Below, in pieces: positions 38,001-53,000 of a stretch of 64,000 nucleotides of DNA. Below the pieces are notes generated by a model that saw only the letters and a program-made list of their open reading frames with translations, did no database searches and had not been told where the DNA came from. Every line of letters begins with the position of its first letter. Positions within the stretch are counted from its first letter, which is position 1. The stretch spans positions 1,779,501 through 1,843,500 of the forward strand of contig OW285192.1 of NCBI GenBank assembly GCA_935421135.1, given 5' to 3'. This stretch comes from Bugulina stolonifera. Its lineage: Eukaryota; Bryozoa; Gymnolaemata; Cheilostomatida; Bugulidae. The position numbers were made by a program, and so were the translations under genes.

Positions 38001-41000
38001 CGTGTGTGGTGCGTGTGTGGTGCGTGTGTGGTGCGTGTGTGGTGCATGTGTGGTGTATGTGTGGTGCATGTTTGTACGGTGGCGATGTGAATGGACATGT
38101 ACTGAATAAGCTGCTTTCTAGTAGATAATGTCAGCTAAAGTGCCGCACTGATCTAAGAAAGTACTGTTTTAGAAGTCTGTGTATCAAATTCCTGAACTCT
38201 GTATTTTAAAGTTTAGAGCTGATTTTTAACCAGAGTTACTGATTAGTAACTGAAGTTTTATTTACTCACTTCATTTTTATTACTCTAACAAACAAAATAT
38301 TTCTCAGACAAACGTTGGAGACAGGAATAAAACTGATTGGCTAACTACATCCAACTATATACACTGCAGCAAACATAAGTAAAGCTGGTACCTTACATGT
38401 ACAAAAAAAGAACAATGTATATTCTTCATTTTCCTTGCAGTTGATTCAACTTCAACATGATTGTACGTATTATATGCATGTGAGCTTGCTGGCTACAGAA
38501 CTGGCAAATCACAAGCTCTGTTCTTTATAGTTCTACTGGCATGAATTCTGTCCCATGGGGCATTGATATGAAACAGTGGACCAACAATATTGCCTGTGCT
38601 ACATAGTTGTATGCACCTGACTAATATGTGCTGCTGGCCATACATAATTTTTTTAAAAAAAATTAAAGTAATGTACAATCTAATTGATTGTGGACTACCC
38701 ACTTTAAGAGGCAAGATTTCACGAGGCCACAAAATGGCTTTCCATTATTCAGAGTGAAAATCAGTTACATGTAGAAGTATAATTATTATTATACAGTAGC
38801 TACTGTCTTCATCTGCAAAAAAATCTTATTATCAGACTCTGCTGTAGGATATCTACCGATATACTGTGAATGGAGATGGATACCACGCAATGCTCTCTAC
38901 TCTCAGTTCATACGAAGATCTCTGGCACATATTAAGATAGTTGATACATTAGATAGGGGATACAATGAGACACTATCTGACTATAATCTAGTATCAGACT
39001 GGTTGATGTATGGAAGTGATACTCTCAATTTTACAGAGAAGTGTATAGGTAAGTTATATGTATACACTAAAATGCATTCAGTAGTATATTCATTTACAAT
39101 TTAGTGCTGGCGGAATGCATGATAACCAAGTCATCCTAAATACAGAAACCTCCAACAATAATTGCATGCACATAATTATGATTGAATAATATGCATGTGT
39201 ATTGCATATTATGTCAGCATTCATTGGACAGGTCCTGAGACTTGTTCATTGTACATGTAAATGCAATTGATTTCTTTCCACTGACTGACTTTTATTGACC
39301 TATTTGCACACCTATGTTGATTTAAAGGCATATATGCGTGACTGTGGTTAAAGACCTAACTTTTTGTCTACAAACATGTACATGATTGCACGTTTGTAAG
39401 AAATTCTACAATTTTTAAAGACTCTTTCTGCCAGCAGAAGGAACACGCATCCAATGAGAAAGGTAAGCACAAATGCTATTTTATTATATTTGAAGATGTC
39501 AGAATACTAGCAGACGCAATGTTTTTGACAAATTGCATCTTGTCTTGATCACGACTTTGCTGCTATTCACTGGAGATATCTCCGCTTTATCATATAGACC
39601 AAAGTATAATGTACACTCTGTCACAAAAAACCCTTGCCTGATAAACTTTCTCCTTAAACAAGTCTAAGGGAAAATCTTGCAACAGGAGTTTTAACATTAC
39701 ATTCATAGCATCTACATGTAACTAGATCTTTTCTTTCAGGTGTACTACTACGCCTGTAATTGTCTCTAGAGTTAGAACTCTGTCTACCCCTTTTTCCATC
39801 ATTCAAATCTCTTCTACTACTTCCCACTTAAACTTCACCCACTGGCTCTGTGCTACGCGTAATTGCGGATGAGGTCAATTCAGTATTCAACTTCGTCACC
39901 GACTCCTAATACAGAAAACTGTGACCTCACGAAATTTTTCAGTCTGTCAAAAATATTTTAATCATTCCAAGCTAGATAAGTTCTCTACATAGGTTTGATA
40001 TCTCAGACCAGTAATGGCTAAGACTAAAGCTAAATTACTACATGCTGCTTGCAGCGGTACTTTAGCAGCTTTAACATCTGCAGCCAAAGCTCTAAACCTC
40101 TACAAAAGGGTTTTGCCCATTTCAATTGACCTCTAGAATCTTCACTAGCATTTAGCTTCACAGTTACAAACCATCGAGTTCTAACATTATCTAGACTGTC
40201 TTCCATTTTATAGTGGCTAACTTAAGCTCCTAGAGATTGGTCATACGTCATACTGTACATACATGTAGTGTTTAAACTTTGCTCTGAGGGCGGTAAAGTC
40301 TCTCTGCTTTCTGAACCAATCAAACATAATGAAACAAGCAATATTTTCTTTAGTCAGTGAATTTGGGAACTCTACATGTAGTGGTATTACCATCAGCATC
40401 AGTAACATTCCATAACCAATATCAGCATTTTTCATTCCAATATATAATTTAAATTATGTAAACCATTTATTCCGTGACCTTGACACATTCTTAGCATTAC
40501 TGCAAAGCTCAGGAAACATCAATAATAATTAAACCCAGTCACCATCTCTTCCCAAAGAAATAACCTAAATAGGGAAACAACATAACAAATCACAAGCAGT
40601 AAGATTTAGATTTAGTACTGCTACCACTACTCTTCTTTCTGTTCTCTTTCTTTATTAATTAAAAACAAATATGCAACCTGTTTCCTCTTCTACCTCTGCT
40701 ATACTCCACAAACAATAATAACTAGTCTCCTCATGAAACCCTCTCTTCTTTTGAAAATTACCTCTTTCTTTCTTAGTAATCTCATCTGTCATCTCATCCT
40801 TGGGATATCACCTCTTTCCTCAAAAGAACTATCCTGCACAAAGTATACCCAAGGCTTGCAACACACCTGTGGTACCATGCCAAGTCTGCAAAAATGGTAA
40901 AAAGAAAGATGGTTCACCTAATGATAGTACCCTGTCCCATCAAATATGATCAATTTGGCGATTCCGACGTTCCACTTTCTCGTCATTTGCCTACTAAGAT

Positions 41001-44000
41001 TTTAAATAGCTGTTCAACTGGCATTGCAGTACATCGATTGTAATACTTAGCATTCTGTATTAATGTAAATAGAGGGTTTATGCAATGCCGTTGTGAAGAA
41101 GCACTTCTTATTGGTCCGCGGAACAAATATATCACCAGCGGATTTACTCCGAACTTCGTTTGGAGGCAGGGGTGGAAAACTTTTGGCCGGAGTGATCCCT
41201 CTTTTTTTATACTCTCTTTGAAGTCTAAATGTAAGTATAGTCTGAACATGTTCGAATTTAGCAGTACGTCTAGACTAACCGATGATAAGAATTGAAGTAA
41301 AGCTCGTTAATCCCCGTGCTCTAAGTTTCGCACAATCATCCTATTCGCCAACACCAGTCTCAGTACTCTATAGGTGACTGTATTACATACCATTGATGCA
41401 ATGTAAATTGACCAAAATCAAAAGAGGGTAACTTTACATGGTAAATGTGGCCCGCAGTCTATTGCTATCCTACATGTTACTAAAAATCTTGATAAACACT
41501 TGGACAACTGCTAGTTTCCTTTATGGAAAATAGTTTTATTCTACAAATAAGGCAGAGCTTGGAGAAAGTTTCACAGGCAAAATTTCAGCGTAAGAAGTAC
41601 AAAATGTAGTCCTAAAAATTCACATTTCTATTTTATTTCTTCAAAACAACAACTTGGGTAAAAATTCATGCACATTTAAGAAATTTTTATTGTGCAATAA
41701 TTTAGGTGTAACTGGAAAGTAAACTGTAATGTCTTTCAGTAAGAGCTAACAGATTTCATAGCACTGCTTTCGGTCTTTGATCCCTTGTAACGTAGTGTCA
41801 TATGACTTAAAGTTCAAACTGTCAACTGTCCAGGCCCTTTCAAACATGGCTAAATATGTGGGGAACAATTTGAAAAAAACATCAGACCCTAATTACATAT
41901 AACCTTATAGAGATGTTCAAGCGCGATGGTGATACAGTGTGTTGACTAGGTACATTTGTTAGTAGATGTAATGTACATGGCGAGTTGTACATGGCGTGTA
42001 GTGCATATTGAGTAGTACATGGTGTGTAGTGCATATTGAGTAGTACATGGTGTGTAGTGCATATTGAGTAGTACATGGGGAGTTGTACATGGCGTGTTGT
42101 ACATACATGTAGTGTGCAGCAAGTGGTATGTACATGTAGCTCATAGAATGTAGTGTGTAGTGTGCCTATTGTAGTGTGTAGCAGTAGGAGGTGGCTCAGT
42201 GGGTTGAAGTGGCTGCCCTGAGGCGCGAAAGTGTTGAGGGTCCCGGGTTTGGTATTGTAAAATATTAGCATGTAGCCATGTAACCTGTGTAACTACTGGC
42301 ACTGAAAATAAATATAAATATGCATCGTTGTATCCTGTGTAACTACTGCATGAATAAGTATACAACTGATATTATGTAATCTTGTAATCAAATAAATTGA
42401 GTTGCTGGCAAGGGTAGGATATTGAGTCGTGCCGCCAGTTTTGCTCTCAGTTTGCAGGCAGGTCGGAGCACACCTGTGGTACAAAGACCCAGCAGTCAGA
42501 TAACATTAGCAAGACTCAATATCCTACTCTTGCCAGCAAACTGAGAGCAAAACTGGCACAGTAATTACACCCTTTGCCCTACCAATTAACCGCCTGTCTT
42601 CAGGTTAGGCTTGTGATTAGACCTTGGGATGTTAATCAAATTTTTAATCGACATGTGTCGTGCATAGAGTGTAGTGTGTAGTGTGTAGTGTGTGGTGTAA
42701 AGTGTAAATAGTGCCTAGCATATAGTATGCAGTGCTTAGTGTACACTTTTCAGTCCATAGTGCTTGTTGTGCAGAGCATATAGTGTATAGTGTTCAGTGT
42801 GTAACGCCTAGTGTGCAGTGGACAGTGTTCAATGAGCAGTGTGCAGTGTGTAGTGTGTAGCTTATAGAGCATAGGATATAGTGTGTAATTGTGTAGTGTG
42901 TTGTTTGTCGAGTGTGACGTGCGGTGTGTGGTGTGGAGTGTCCGGTTTATGGTGCACAGTGTGTGGTTTGTCGAGTGTAAAGTTGGGAGTTTCATGTGCC
43001 ACATGTGGTGTGTAGTGTGTGTCATGTGTTGTATGTGTGGTATGTAATATATTGTTTGTTTGTTTGTTTGTTTGTTTGTTTGTTTGTTTGTTTGTTTGTT
43101 TGCTTGTTTGTTTGCCTCAAAGAAGAACTAGTGAACAATGACAACTTGTAGGAAAAAACAAAGTTTAGGTTATTACATGTAAATGATTAGTAAAAAGAGA
43201 AATTATACAAGCTACTTTTAAAGAATACAATAATGATGCAGGCATATGTGCACAGCAGAGCTAATATCATGCAAGCTCAATTTAGCAGTTTATTTAATGA
43301 TGACAATCAATATCAGCTGTTAATTTTTATGAAACAGTCTATGTTAGGCTGTTCAACAGGTGTCTAACGTGTCTAACAAGTGTCTAACATGTGCCTAACA
43401 GGTGTCTAACAGGTGTCTAACAGGTTTCTAACAGGTGTCTTTTTACCATTTTTCAGAAAAGTGCAAAGCTTTCTATTTCGCAAAATTTTAAAGGTAGGTT
43501 GTTTCAACCTCAGACATTTCATTGGTGACTTGTCGCCTTCCAACTGCGGTTTTTATCAATGGTAATGAGAGGGTTCACTCAAAGTGGCAAGTAGGCTGAG
43601 GAGAATAGTTAGAGTAACAGCATTGGTGAGCTAATGTACAAAATGCCGCAGCACGCATGGCAAGAGGTGAGTACTGCAAGCTCTTTCTTGCACACTCAAT
43701 ATTTCTGTATTTGCTCAGATATTCCGGAAATGCAGATAAAGATAGCTACACTGGGCACCAATCAGACAGTGTTTGGATTGAATAACTCTAGTCCTATTAA
43801 GATGATGGCGCGTACAAGTGTGTCAGTTAACTGTTCTATTGTGACACATTATCCCTTGTGTGTATATAACACTACAGCTCATAAGGTATGTACTGTAACA
43901 CCTCATTTTTTTATATTGTACATGCAGAATCAGTCTTCTCTTGATATCTAGTTAATATTATGTAAGCTTCATCAAGGCATTTTAATTTTTCAAGTAATAT

Positions 44001-47000
44001 TGCAAGAAGCACCGACTCATATTTGTGGGAGAATTTCTGTAGAAGTTGGCAAATGTGCATAGAGTTGGTGGCTAAGTTTTTCATGCTTGGTCAATCGCTT
44101 TAGGCATAATATGCTCTCAACTTCTTCAGCTGATAAGCAGTATTGCCAATCAAATGCTATACAATGCATGGGTACAATGTAACACTGTCAAAAATTCAAC
44201 TGCACAGAAAATGGGGACCTTGTTGAGATAGCCAATTATTTTACTTGATGGTTCAAAATAAAATTGAGCACATTAAAGCTCATTGATCAAAGCATTGATT
44301 GATTGATAGATCTGAAGATAAGCACTGTGGAGATTGAAAATTTTTGCCCAGCTGTCAGACATATTATTTTCTTTGATGTTGAAGTTTTATATGAGTATAC
44401 AAAATCGTCTTTAAATTAATCTACCATTTTCATACTTACTGGCTTTATAAATCATGCTATTTGGGAAAGTATGATCTGGAATTTATATTTATGAGGTGAC
44501 GTCGTAACTCAAAGTTGTATTAACTAATTTTATTATTGGTACTACAAGTGACTAGATAGAAAGGCAAACATTGGTTTTTTCATATATGTTACGAAATTAT
44601 ACTTAGGGCTCAAATAAATAACTGAGTTAGCAATTCAGATCTATCCACAAAATGGACAGAATAATTGGTAGATAAAAGCTTTCATAAAAATACAGTAGAA
44701 CTTGGCTAATTCAACTTAATATTCCAACTCAATCATGATTGTATTACATCACTCCACGTTACCTGCGGAATGCTTGTGTACTTTTTGCAGCACTTAGCAT
44801 TTTCACAATACTATAAATATTATTACCATACATAATCATTTTTCTCAAAACTGACTCATGCATTTTAATTTATTTCGATTTCCACAGAGTGCATGATAGA
44901 TCTACAGTGTAGACTAATTCACAATATACATGTAATTAAATGTGCACTGACGTGAATACTTTGATTGAGCAGGTGTACATTGGCTGCAAGGAGAGGAGAG
45001 ATATATCGTACAGTGTTATGACAACAGCTGACCCAGTTACAAACAAGGTCACTTACACTCACATAGCTTATCTAAATATCAACCTAACTCTTGAAGAGAC
45101 CACAGTAGCAGGTTTGTTACCATTTATAAATATATAAATAAAGCTACACAGTTCCACTCCACAGAGCTTTTCACGACACGTCCGAGTGAGGATTATTTTA
45201 TATCAGCAGTCCTTTACTTGCCTGTACAATTGTCATGTACATGCTTACATGTACATGGGGTGGGTTTGATGCAGCATGATTCCATTACTGTACATGGGCA
45301 TATTGCATAATATATACTTATCAGGCATAAATTCGATGTGCATTTCCGCATTATCAAGCATGTTCTTCAATAAAAGGATAATGAAGCGATGTTAGCTTAT
45401 ACGATTATACAATTATGCCGATCACAGGACAAACCGCATATTAGGGGGCAAGCTGTAGCATTGCTTGGCAATACAATGAAAGAAAATTTGTTTACGCTCG
45501 GGTATTGAAGTATATTTTCTCTGATTTACTGCCAACAAAGTTTCTTTTTAGAATATCTACCAATATACTGTGAATGGAGATGGATACCACACAGTGCTCT
45601 CTACTCTCAGTTCATACAAAGATCTCTGGTACATATTAAGATAGTTGATACATTAGATAGAGGATACAATGAGACACTATCTGACTATAATCTAGTATCA
45701 GACTGGTTGATGTATGGGAGTGATACTCTCAACTATACAGAGCAGTGTTTAGGTTAGTTATACACTTAAATAATATACAAGTTTTTTATTACTTTTGTGT
45801 TTGATGCAAAATTAATTTTGCTTTCTTTCAGCTCCCAATTAGTGTAGTTGCTTGACTTTCGAGTGTTTCTCTTATCTCTGCAGTTCAAATTTTTTCTGCT
45901 GTAAATGTATCTAGTATTAAAATAATATGTAACACATAACCCTACATACATTTGGTTTGCAGTTTAACCATGTGCGATTATAGTGGCTTGGTATATTAAG
46001 TCTTTCGCAAGACAATAGTGTTTAAGGCGCAGTTATGCTTTGCTCTGCAGTGTTTCACTTTTGGCATTGTTTACATGTATGTTGGTATCCTTAGCTTGGA
46101 CCTCCACTAAGGCACTAACCTGAGTTTGTGCTTGTTGTGTCCATCTATTATTTGCTTTATTGTATATTGGACATGCTAGAGCAGCTAAATTTTAACATTT
46201 TGCGGTTGGAAAACTTGTATGGGAGGTGGGTATTGGTGAAAATTGTTTTCTACAATGTTAACAGATTTTTTACCTACATGTACATGTATATTTGTACTTA
46301 AGTGCATTTGCACTGTAGGGTGAATTAAGCCATGTTGTATTATATTTTCTGATGTTCCTTGCAGTTATGTTAGGTCTATATTATTGGTAAGCTTGTATAT
46401 TACATCCCTATTTTATAGGGCTTGCTGTATGATGCATATTATTTTCTCCATTTGTTCATTTATTTAGCGTGTACCATTGTGTACAATACTAACATCACAA
46501 CTTTAATGAATCCCTCTATCTAATAGATTGTGCAAATAGGTCCCAATTAGTTGACAGGTCTAAGTATCATCGTAACTCCCCATATAAAAAAAAAACTTAC
46601 CAAGTTTACTTCCCGCTATTAATCCCAGGTAGAAAGCAAAGATCTAAAGAGATCTGCATTTTTTCTAATTTGAGGTGGAGAAGGCACTTCACCAATGGTA
46701 AAGTTACTGATGTAGCGCAGGAGCATTATAAGGTTGGATGCCCTTCTTAATTCCATTAATGACCCTCATGGGAATCGAACCTGGAGCTCCCACTTGGAAT
46801 TCCAGAGTCCTTACCACTAGGCCACGACAGCTCCCCATTGAAGCATTTTCTTTCCTAGATAGTTTCCCTCTTTCCTCAACACATGACCAAACCACCGTAG
46901 TCTCCCCTCTCGCACTTCCTCTGAAATCCTTTCAATGTGGGCCGATTCTCTTTTTCTTTCATCTCTAATTTTGTCCATTCTACTCACTCTCAGTACAACG

Positions 47001-50000
47001 CGCATCATACTAATTTCTGCTGTTTCCAACTCCTCTACCTGCCTCTCGCTGGTTGCTAATCGGTCTGGTCTAAGGGTTAAGATGCTTGCCTCTAGTCCAG
47101 ACAGCCTGGGTTCGATACAAGAGCAGCCACGTCACGGTGGGGCAGGTAAAAGCGGCAGCACCAGCACTTTCTGTTCCAGCCTTGTAGCAGTGCTTCACGC
47201 TGGGTGCATAGCAGGCAGTGAATGAAGAGTGGTGGTGAGAATTTGGTAAGCTCACACACTACTATAAAGATAAGACACACCTAGCTGTGGTATAAAATAC
47301 TGTAATGTTCTTAGTGTATGATGACGTACGAGTGCCGATGTAAGCACGGGTACAGCGAGTGCTTGGTAGTTGATAGTGGGTTGCCAAGATAATTTCTACA
47401 CATTACATAAAAAGTGAACAGTTATAATAGAAGCTCTGTGAGTATTGATATAGACGTAGGCCAAGGCTGAGACTCACTAAAGAGTCCAGGGTCGACATAG
47501 GTCTGGTGGGTTATACTCCAAGAGAGTGCAGAAAGAAGTAATGCTGATCTAAGGGCTTAGACCTGACGCTAGATCCATGAAGAATCCGGGATCACCTAAA
47601 GTCCGATGATGTAGAACTCACAAGGAGTGTAGAAGAAGTGTTTAAGCAAGTTTGAGGACAAGCTCGGCCGCTTAGGTCTTAAAAGACCTGTGGGTGGAGC
47701 TGCCTGCCCGCAAGAGTAAGACTCTAGGTTGACTTAAGAAATGTTGCTTTATTAGACCGCAATCAACAACTGATTTGTCCAGCAAAATGCATGGGCTTTT
47801 ATACATAAAATACTTCCGGAAAAAGGTACGATAAAGTATCGGGCTGCTAGGATAAGGTATCGGGCTGCTACGATAAGGTATCGGGCTGCTACGATAAGGT
47901 ATCGGGCTGGAACTTGCATAACGACATGGCGAAGTTCTGCTCGACGTCGGCCACCAAAAGAGTCAGCCTTGCACAAACAGTGCTTACAATAATATACCAA
48001 AACAGATTATATATAAGTATGTCCATGTTCTGAGACATCAGCCCCTGAAGTATACAGGTAAAAAGACTTAGAGTGAGAATCAGGACAATATGTATTTGCG
48101 CACACAGTATAATGGAACAATGAATGCTTAGGCCTGATTGGCTAATAATATAACGCACATCAAGCATGCAGTAGTTGATAATAATAGTAGTAAGATAATA
48201 GTGTAATGTTAATGCATGTAGAAGATATATGTGTGCTGTCAATGTGTAGCGTCAGGGGAGACTACTGCTAAGGAAGCTGTTTCACTACAATACCACCGAC
48301 ATACTCAGAATTGAGGGTCTGCCATTTACTATTGTTTCTAATCCATACATCATAGCTACGTGTACAAGTGATTTAGTTCTTCATCTCCAATTATGAAGCA
48401 GATATACATGTACATGTACATGACAGTGATATCTGCATATGATTGTAGGAAAGTCTAGAATGTTCTTCAATTCCTTCTGTCTACAGGAACAATGTACACT
48501 TTGTGAAAAAAGTAAGTGTGGGTCAAACTAAGATTGTTTTAATCGAAATTTTTTATATCTGATTCATATGCATTATGGTGAAATCTTAAAGTGTGTGTCC
48601 AATGAAAGTAATAATGTGACACGTATAATGATCAAAGGATTGATTGGTAGGTTATTGCATACAAAGTGAATGAATATGTAAATGTGCTGTAAAGATGAGG
48701 AACAGTGACGCAACTTTAAAACAAGACCAATCAAGTAGTTTAGTTTACCAAGAAAAAATTCAAAGAGGCTGAAGTAGTTTAAAGTCCTCAGAGAATCTTT
48801 GCATATAAGTTTATTGTGTATATAAAACTACATGCACTTCGAATTTATTAGTGTGAGATGAACCAAAACACTCACACCAGTAAGATAGAACATAAAATAA
48901 TTTTAACAGCCACTGCTATTGAAGGACAGTACAATAATTGAAACTAAGAGCTGTATTTAGTAAACTTTCATGAGCTGATTCTTTTCCTCACATTCTGCAA
49001 TATTGCAGAATGCTTGAACCTATCTGCTTTTACCACGTTTATGCATGGTATAGTAGAACACAAACATCATCAAACTTTAGAATGGGAGTAGGCATGCTTG
49101 TAAGCTTATAATGTATCTAGTTTATATCAAATGTGATGCACTACTACAGTTGTCCTAGTGTTGGTTTACATCACTGTATCTTGTTGAATTCCATATGTGA
49201 GAACACAGGCTATAATTAAGGAAAAGTCTCTCTTGGCTGTATTTTAATTTGTTATGTTAATCTGTTGATTTTTCAGCTTATCAAGCATGTAAACATGGTG
49301 GCACATGCATATCTGATGACATCATTTCCTGTGACTGCACCAATGCTGTTGGATATACTGGAGATAGATGTGAAGAAGCAGAAGAGCTCTGTGGAGATGG
49401 AAGACTTCAGTGTCTACACGGAGGCACATGTAGTGATGATACAGATCCACCATCTTGTGTCTGCCCATCTGGATATACTGGAGCTACATGCTCTGTTGCT
49501 GGTAGGTTTCCAAAGCAGTTCAACAGATAGATAGTTGAATAACATCTGGAATATTAATGGTCGCAGGCACTGCCAATCTCAGCACATACCCAACTCTGTC
49601 CATACTAATCAGGGACTCAGGGAGCACTTGAAATGCAATGCCCTTTACCTACGCTGTAATTTCTATTTTTCCTGAAATAACAGATACATGGTACATATTA
49701 TGTAAGTGCAATATCTAGTCTGATGAGACACATCACTCTTCATGAACATGTACATGTAGTTGACTTTAATCTTTGCGTTTTCCTGCAGATGAATGCAATC
49801 CCAGTCCCTGCTTGTACAAATGGTTGACTTGCAGGAAGAATAATGTTAATGGGTATGCCTGTGTAGGTAAGTCTACTATTATTCATATTATAATATGGTT
49901 CATGAAACTACATGTAGATCCTTATTAGTGGCAGGGTATCTCAGTGTAGTGCAGCTTTTCATTAAATACTTTATTGTCTTAATGGAGATGGTTTTTGTAA

Positions 50001-53000
50001 CTTTCTAATGTTTTAATTCCAATTGTCACAACATTGGACATGGTTTGTTTTAGAAAACAGTTTTGCAGTGAAGCAGGTAGCAACTAAAGTAAAGTGTGAA
50101 GCAGATTCTACCCTGTGTGATAGAACAATAGGATCCAGTGTCTGCCATCCACTTGGTTTCTGTTATTGCCCAGATGGAACAGTTCTTACACCTGTTAATG
50201 ACACAATTGGTGGTGAACCTATTCAGCAATGCATTCCTGGAGAAGGTGGGTTTGCATGACATGGCTTACGTATTCTGTTATATACTTATGGGTGGTGCTT
50301 GATTAGATGAGACATGGCCAAAGGCCCTAACAGCTTATACTGTATATAGCCCGATGGCCATATGTGTAATACTGTAATATCCTAGTCGTCATTGCTGATA
50401 ATTAGTTATAACATACTATACACCGTATGCTACAAACCATTCTTTCTGACTAGTTATGTGCAGGCAGAACACCAGTCCACCTTCACCAGATGTAACCAGA
50501 AGTATACAATAATATAACAGTAATACATGTATAATAAGTGAAGACATCTTGCCATATCAACCAGTTGCTGATCTGTCTGCAATATAGACGCTGATCTATA
50601 ATTTACATACGCATTGTGGCGCTTACTAATCTAGCAATCTCTTAGCCTAGGTTCCTCATGGAACCACAAGAAGAGTAACTACCATAGGTTAACGTCTCAC
50701 CTATGAAATTATAAACTAACATGTACGAGTACAAGACCTGCTCAGTCTTACTGGTCGTTGTAACACAAGTACACAGCTTTGCCAATCAGTCACACATCTT
50801 ATTCAGTACAAGATAAGAAGAAGAGCCGATAGACTACTACTTTACCCCTCCTGCATAATAAAAAGAGTGAAGAACTTTTTCAATAATTATGCACAATGTA
50901 TTTGTTTTTTTTTGTTTTCGGTATGCTGTATGATGTTTTGGAGCATGTGAAAACCATGTTGAGTCAGGTCCAATCAGTGGCTAGCATTTACAATGTATAT
51001 TAATTGTAGTGAAATGCAGAAATCAGCTGGACTGTATATGGGTGATGGATGAGGCTGGAGAAACTATTTGTGTTGAGAAAACAACTGGTCTTGAGAAACA
51101 TCAAAGACTAGACATGGGATCTTGTAGATGTTTTGACGAGTCAAGAGTTAGTAATGTGTCGGGCAGATGTACAGGTTTCGAGTCTTCGAAGGCAGCTGAT
51201 GTGGGAGGAAAGTTAAAGTTATTGTGTAGGTGGATAAGAATATTTGAATGGATTAAGCTACTCTATAACATAAAATGTAACAATATTAGTGTATTTGGTG
51301 TATGTTTACATGACTGTTAGCTTAGATGTACAGCTTTGTAACGCATCTAAAACTTTGTTTTATGCAGCAGCCAGATAGCAAAACTTTAATTTTTATTGTT
51401 ACAGATCTGATACCTTGGTGGGGGTGGCTTATGGCAGCACTTGCTACTACAATCATTGTGTCTTTATTTTATGGAGTCTTTAAGTCCTACAGAAACCAGT
51501 TTATCCATGCCACTAAGTAAGCAGCCACTGCACATTTTAATTAAGTACTCTATGCATTTGTAAGAATGGCATTTTTTTCACATTGTAATATCATAATATA
51601 TGACAAAGATTTGTTTTTATTATAGCACATTACTACGTACCGTATAGATTCATCTTGCTTCTTATTGGCTACGCAATCATTCCCCAATAATTTTCTCCAT
51701 TAAAAACAAACAGGTACATGTAGTTAGATAGTTTTGAGGTTTTCTGTCTAGGAGGCTACTGCTGCCTATGTTACAGGACAACCATTCTACAATGTATAAT
51801 ATGCACATATTATATAAGATGACTGTGGTCATTAGGAAACTCTTAGACACGAATCTGAATAAATATACTCCAATAATCTATTTCTTATCATGCTAAGCTT
51901 TCTGGGATTGATGTGTGGCACTTGCGTTGATACATACATGTACATTTAGGTAGGAGTACCTTGTTAAAATTCAACCCTAATCAGTGGTGCAAATGCAGTG
52001 TTTGTGTATTATCAAGCCCACTCACTTATGCAAAGCATTTCAATGCAATTCTCAATTGCTAAATAATTTTTTGAGAACTTGCCAAGAATCATATGATTTT
52101 GGAAAGGGAGGAGAGTTGTTCAAAGGTGTCTAGATTCTAACTGTGTGGGCCGCTTCACTGTCAAAATATACATCCATGCATTTGTTTCTAACAGAGTAAC
52201 ACAAATAATTTCCTTGTGTAAAACCTGTGTCTGGAAATATAGCTAAATTTTTTCAGAATCAAGAAGCTTTTAACATTTGAATATTCAGTCCTCCAATGTT
52301 ATGGTAAGTTTTGTACAGGCGTCATCATATTTCATTCTGCTCATTCAGAGGTCTTAGACTTAAGAAAAGTTCCCAGCTGTCGGTTATCCAAAATGAAGCA
52401 AACAGGGAAAAAGATTCAGCTGAGGATGTAGACAAAGCCATTGTAGAAACTTCTGCAGACATGGTGAGATGTGCTGGCACTATGTTTTAATATGATTATA
52501 GTAGGTACTGAAAGAGTTTTAGAAGACTAATGATTGGTGCAACTGCATTTGTCTAAGTAACTTCTTGTGGCTTTGGAAGGCAAAGCCCGCTTTCCCTCCT
52601 CAGTGACACATCTCTGTGACTAGCACCTTAATGGCAGTGTCAAAGTACCCTCCTAATGTGACTATATGGAATCCTTACATAATTCAGGTTACAGTAAAAA
52701 AATTTGTTTAGAAACTGCTCAGCCGAGATGTCCAAGTACATTGTACGTGCAGTTAAGGATAACCTTTCCTAGTGCCGTACTAATGTGCGGTTGTGTGCAA
52801 AAAACTTATAATAAATAACTAAGGAATGAAAATCCGGCAGGTCTCTGATAGCCTAGCATCATTGACCTCATATACAAATGCATTATGTTGTTGGTTGAGG
52901 ACAAGTAAACTGCAGCAGACTTTCAGTAGCCATCAACTGACTGAGTGACTGACTAATCGACTAGCTGAGTGATTTATTGAATGACTGACTGACTGACTAG

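Noticed and set aside
37700..38128. Several overlapping ORFs of 80-132 codons on both strands
   Set aside because: They are translations of the 11-bp minisatellite, which has no stops in several frames; composition is a simple repeat (HTHHTRTTHAP- or VWCVCGAC-like).
43634..43951. ORF extending beyond exon 19 on both sides
   Set aside because: Only 43719-43885 is conserved and bounded by splice sites; the rest is intron read-through.
46700..47120. Possible tRNA genes
   Set aside because: A and B boxes are good, but the acceptor arms do not pair and long bodies follow, so SINEs are the better reading.
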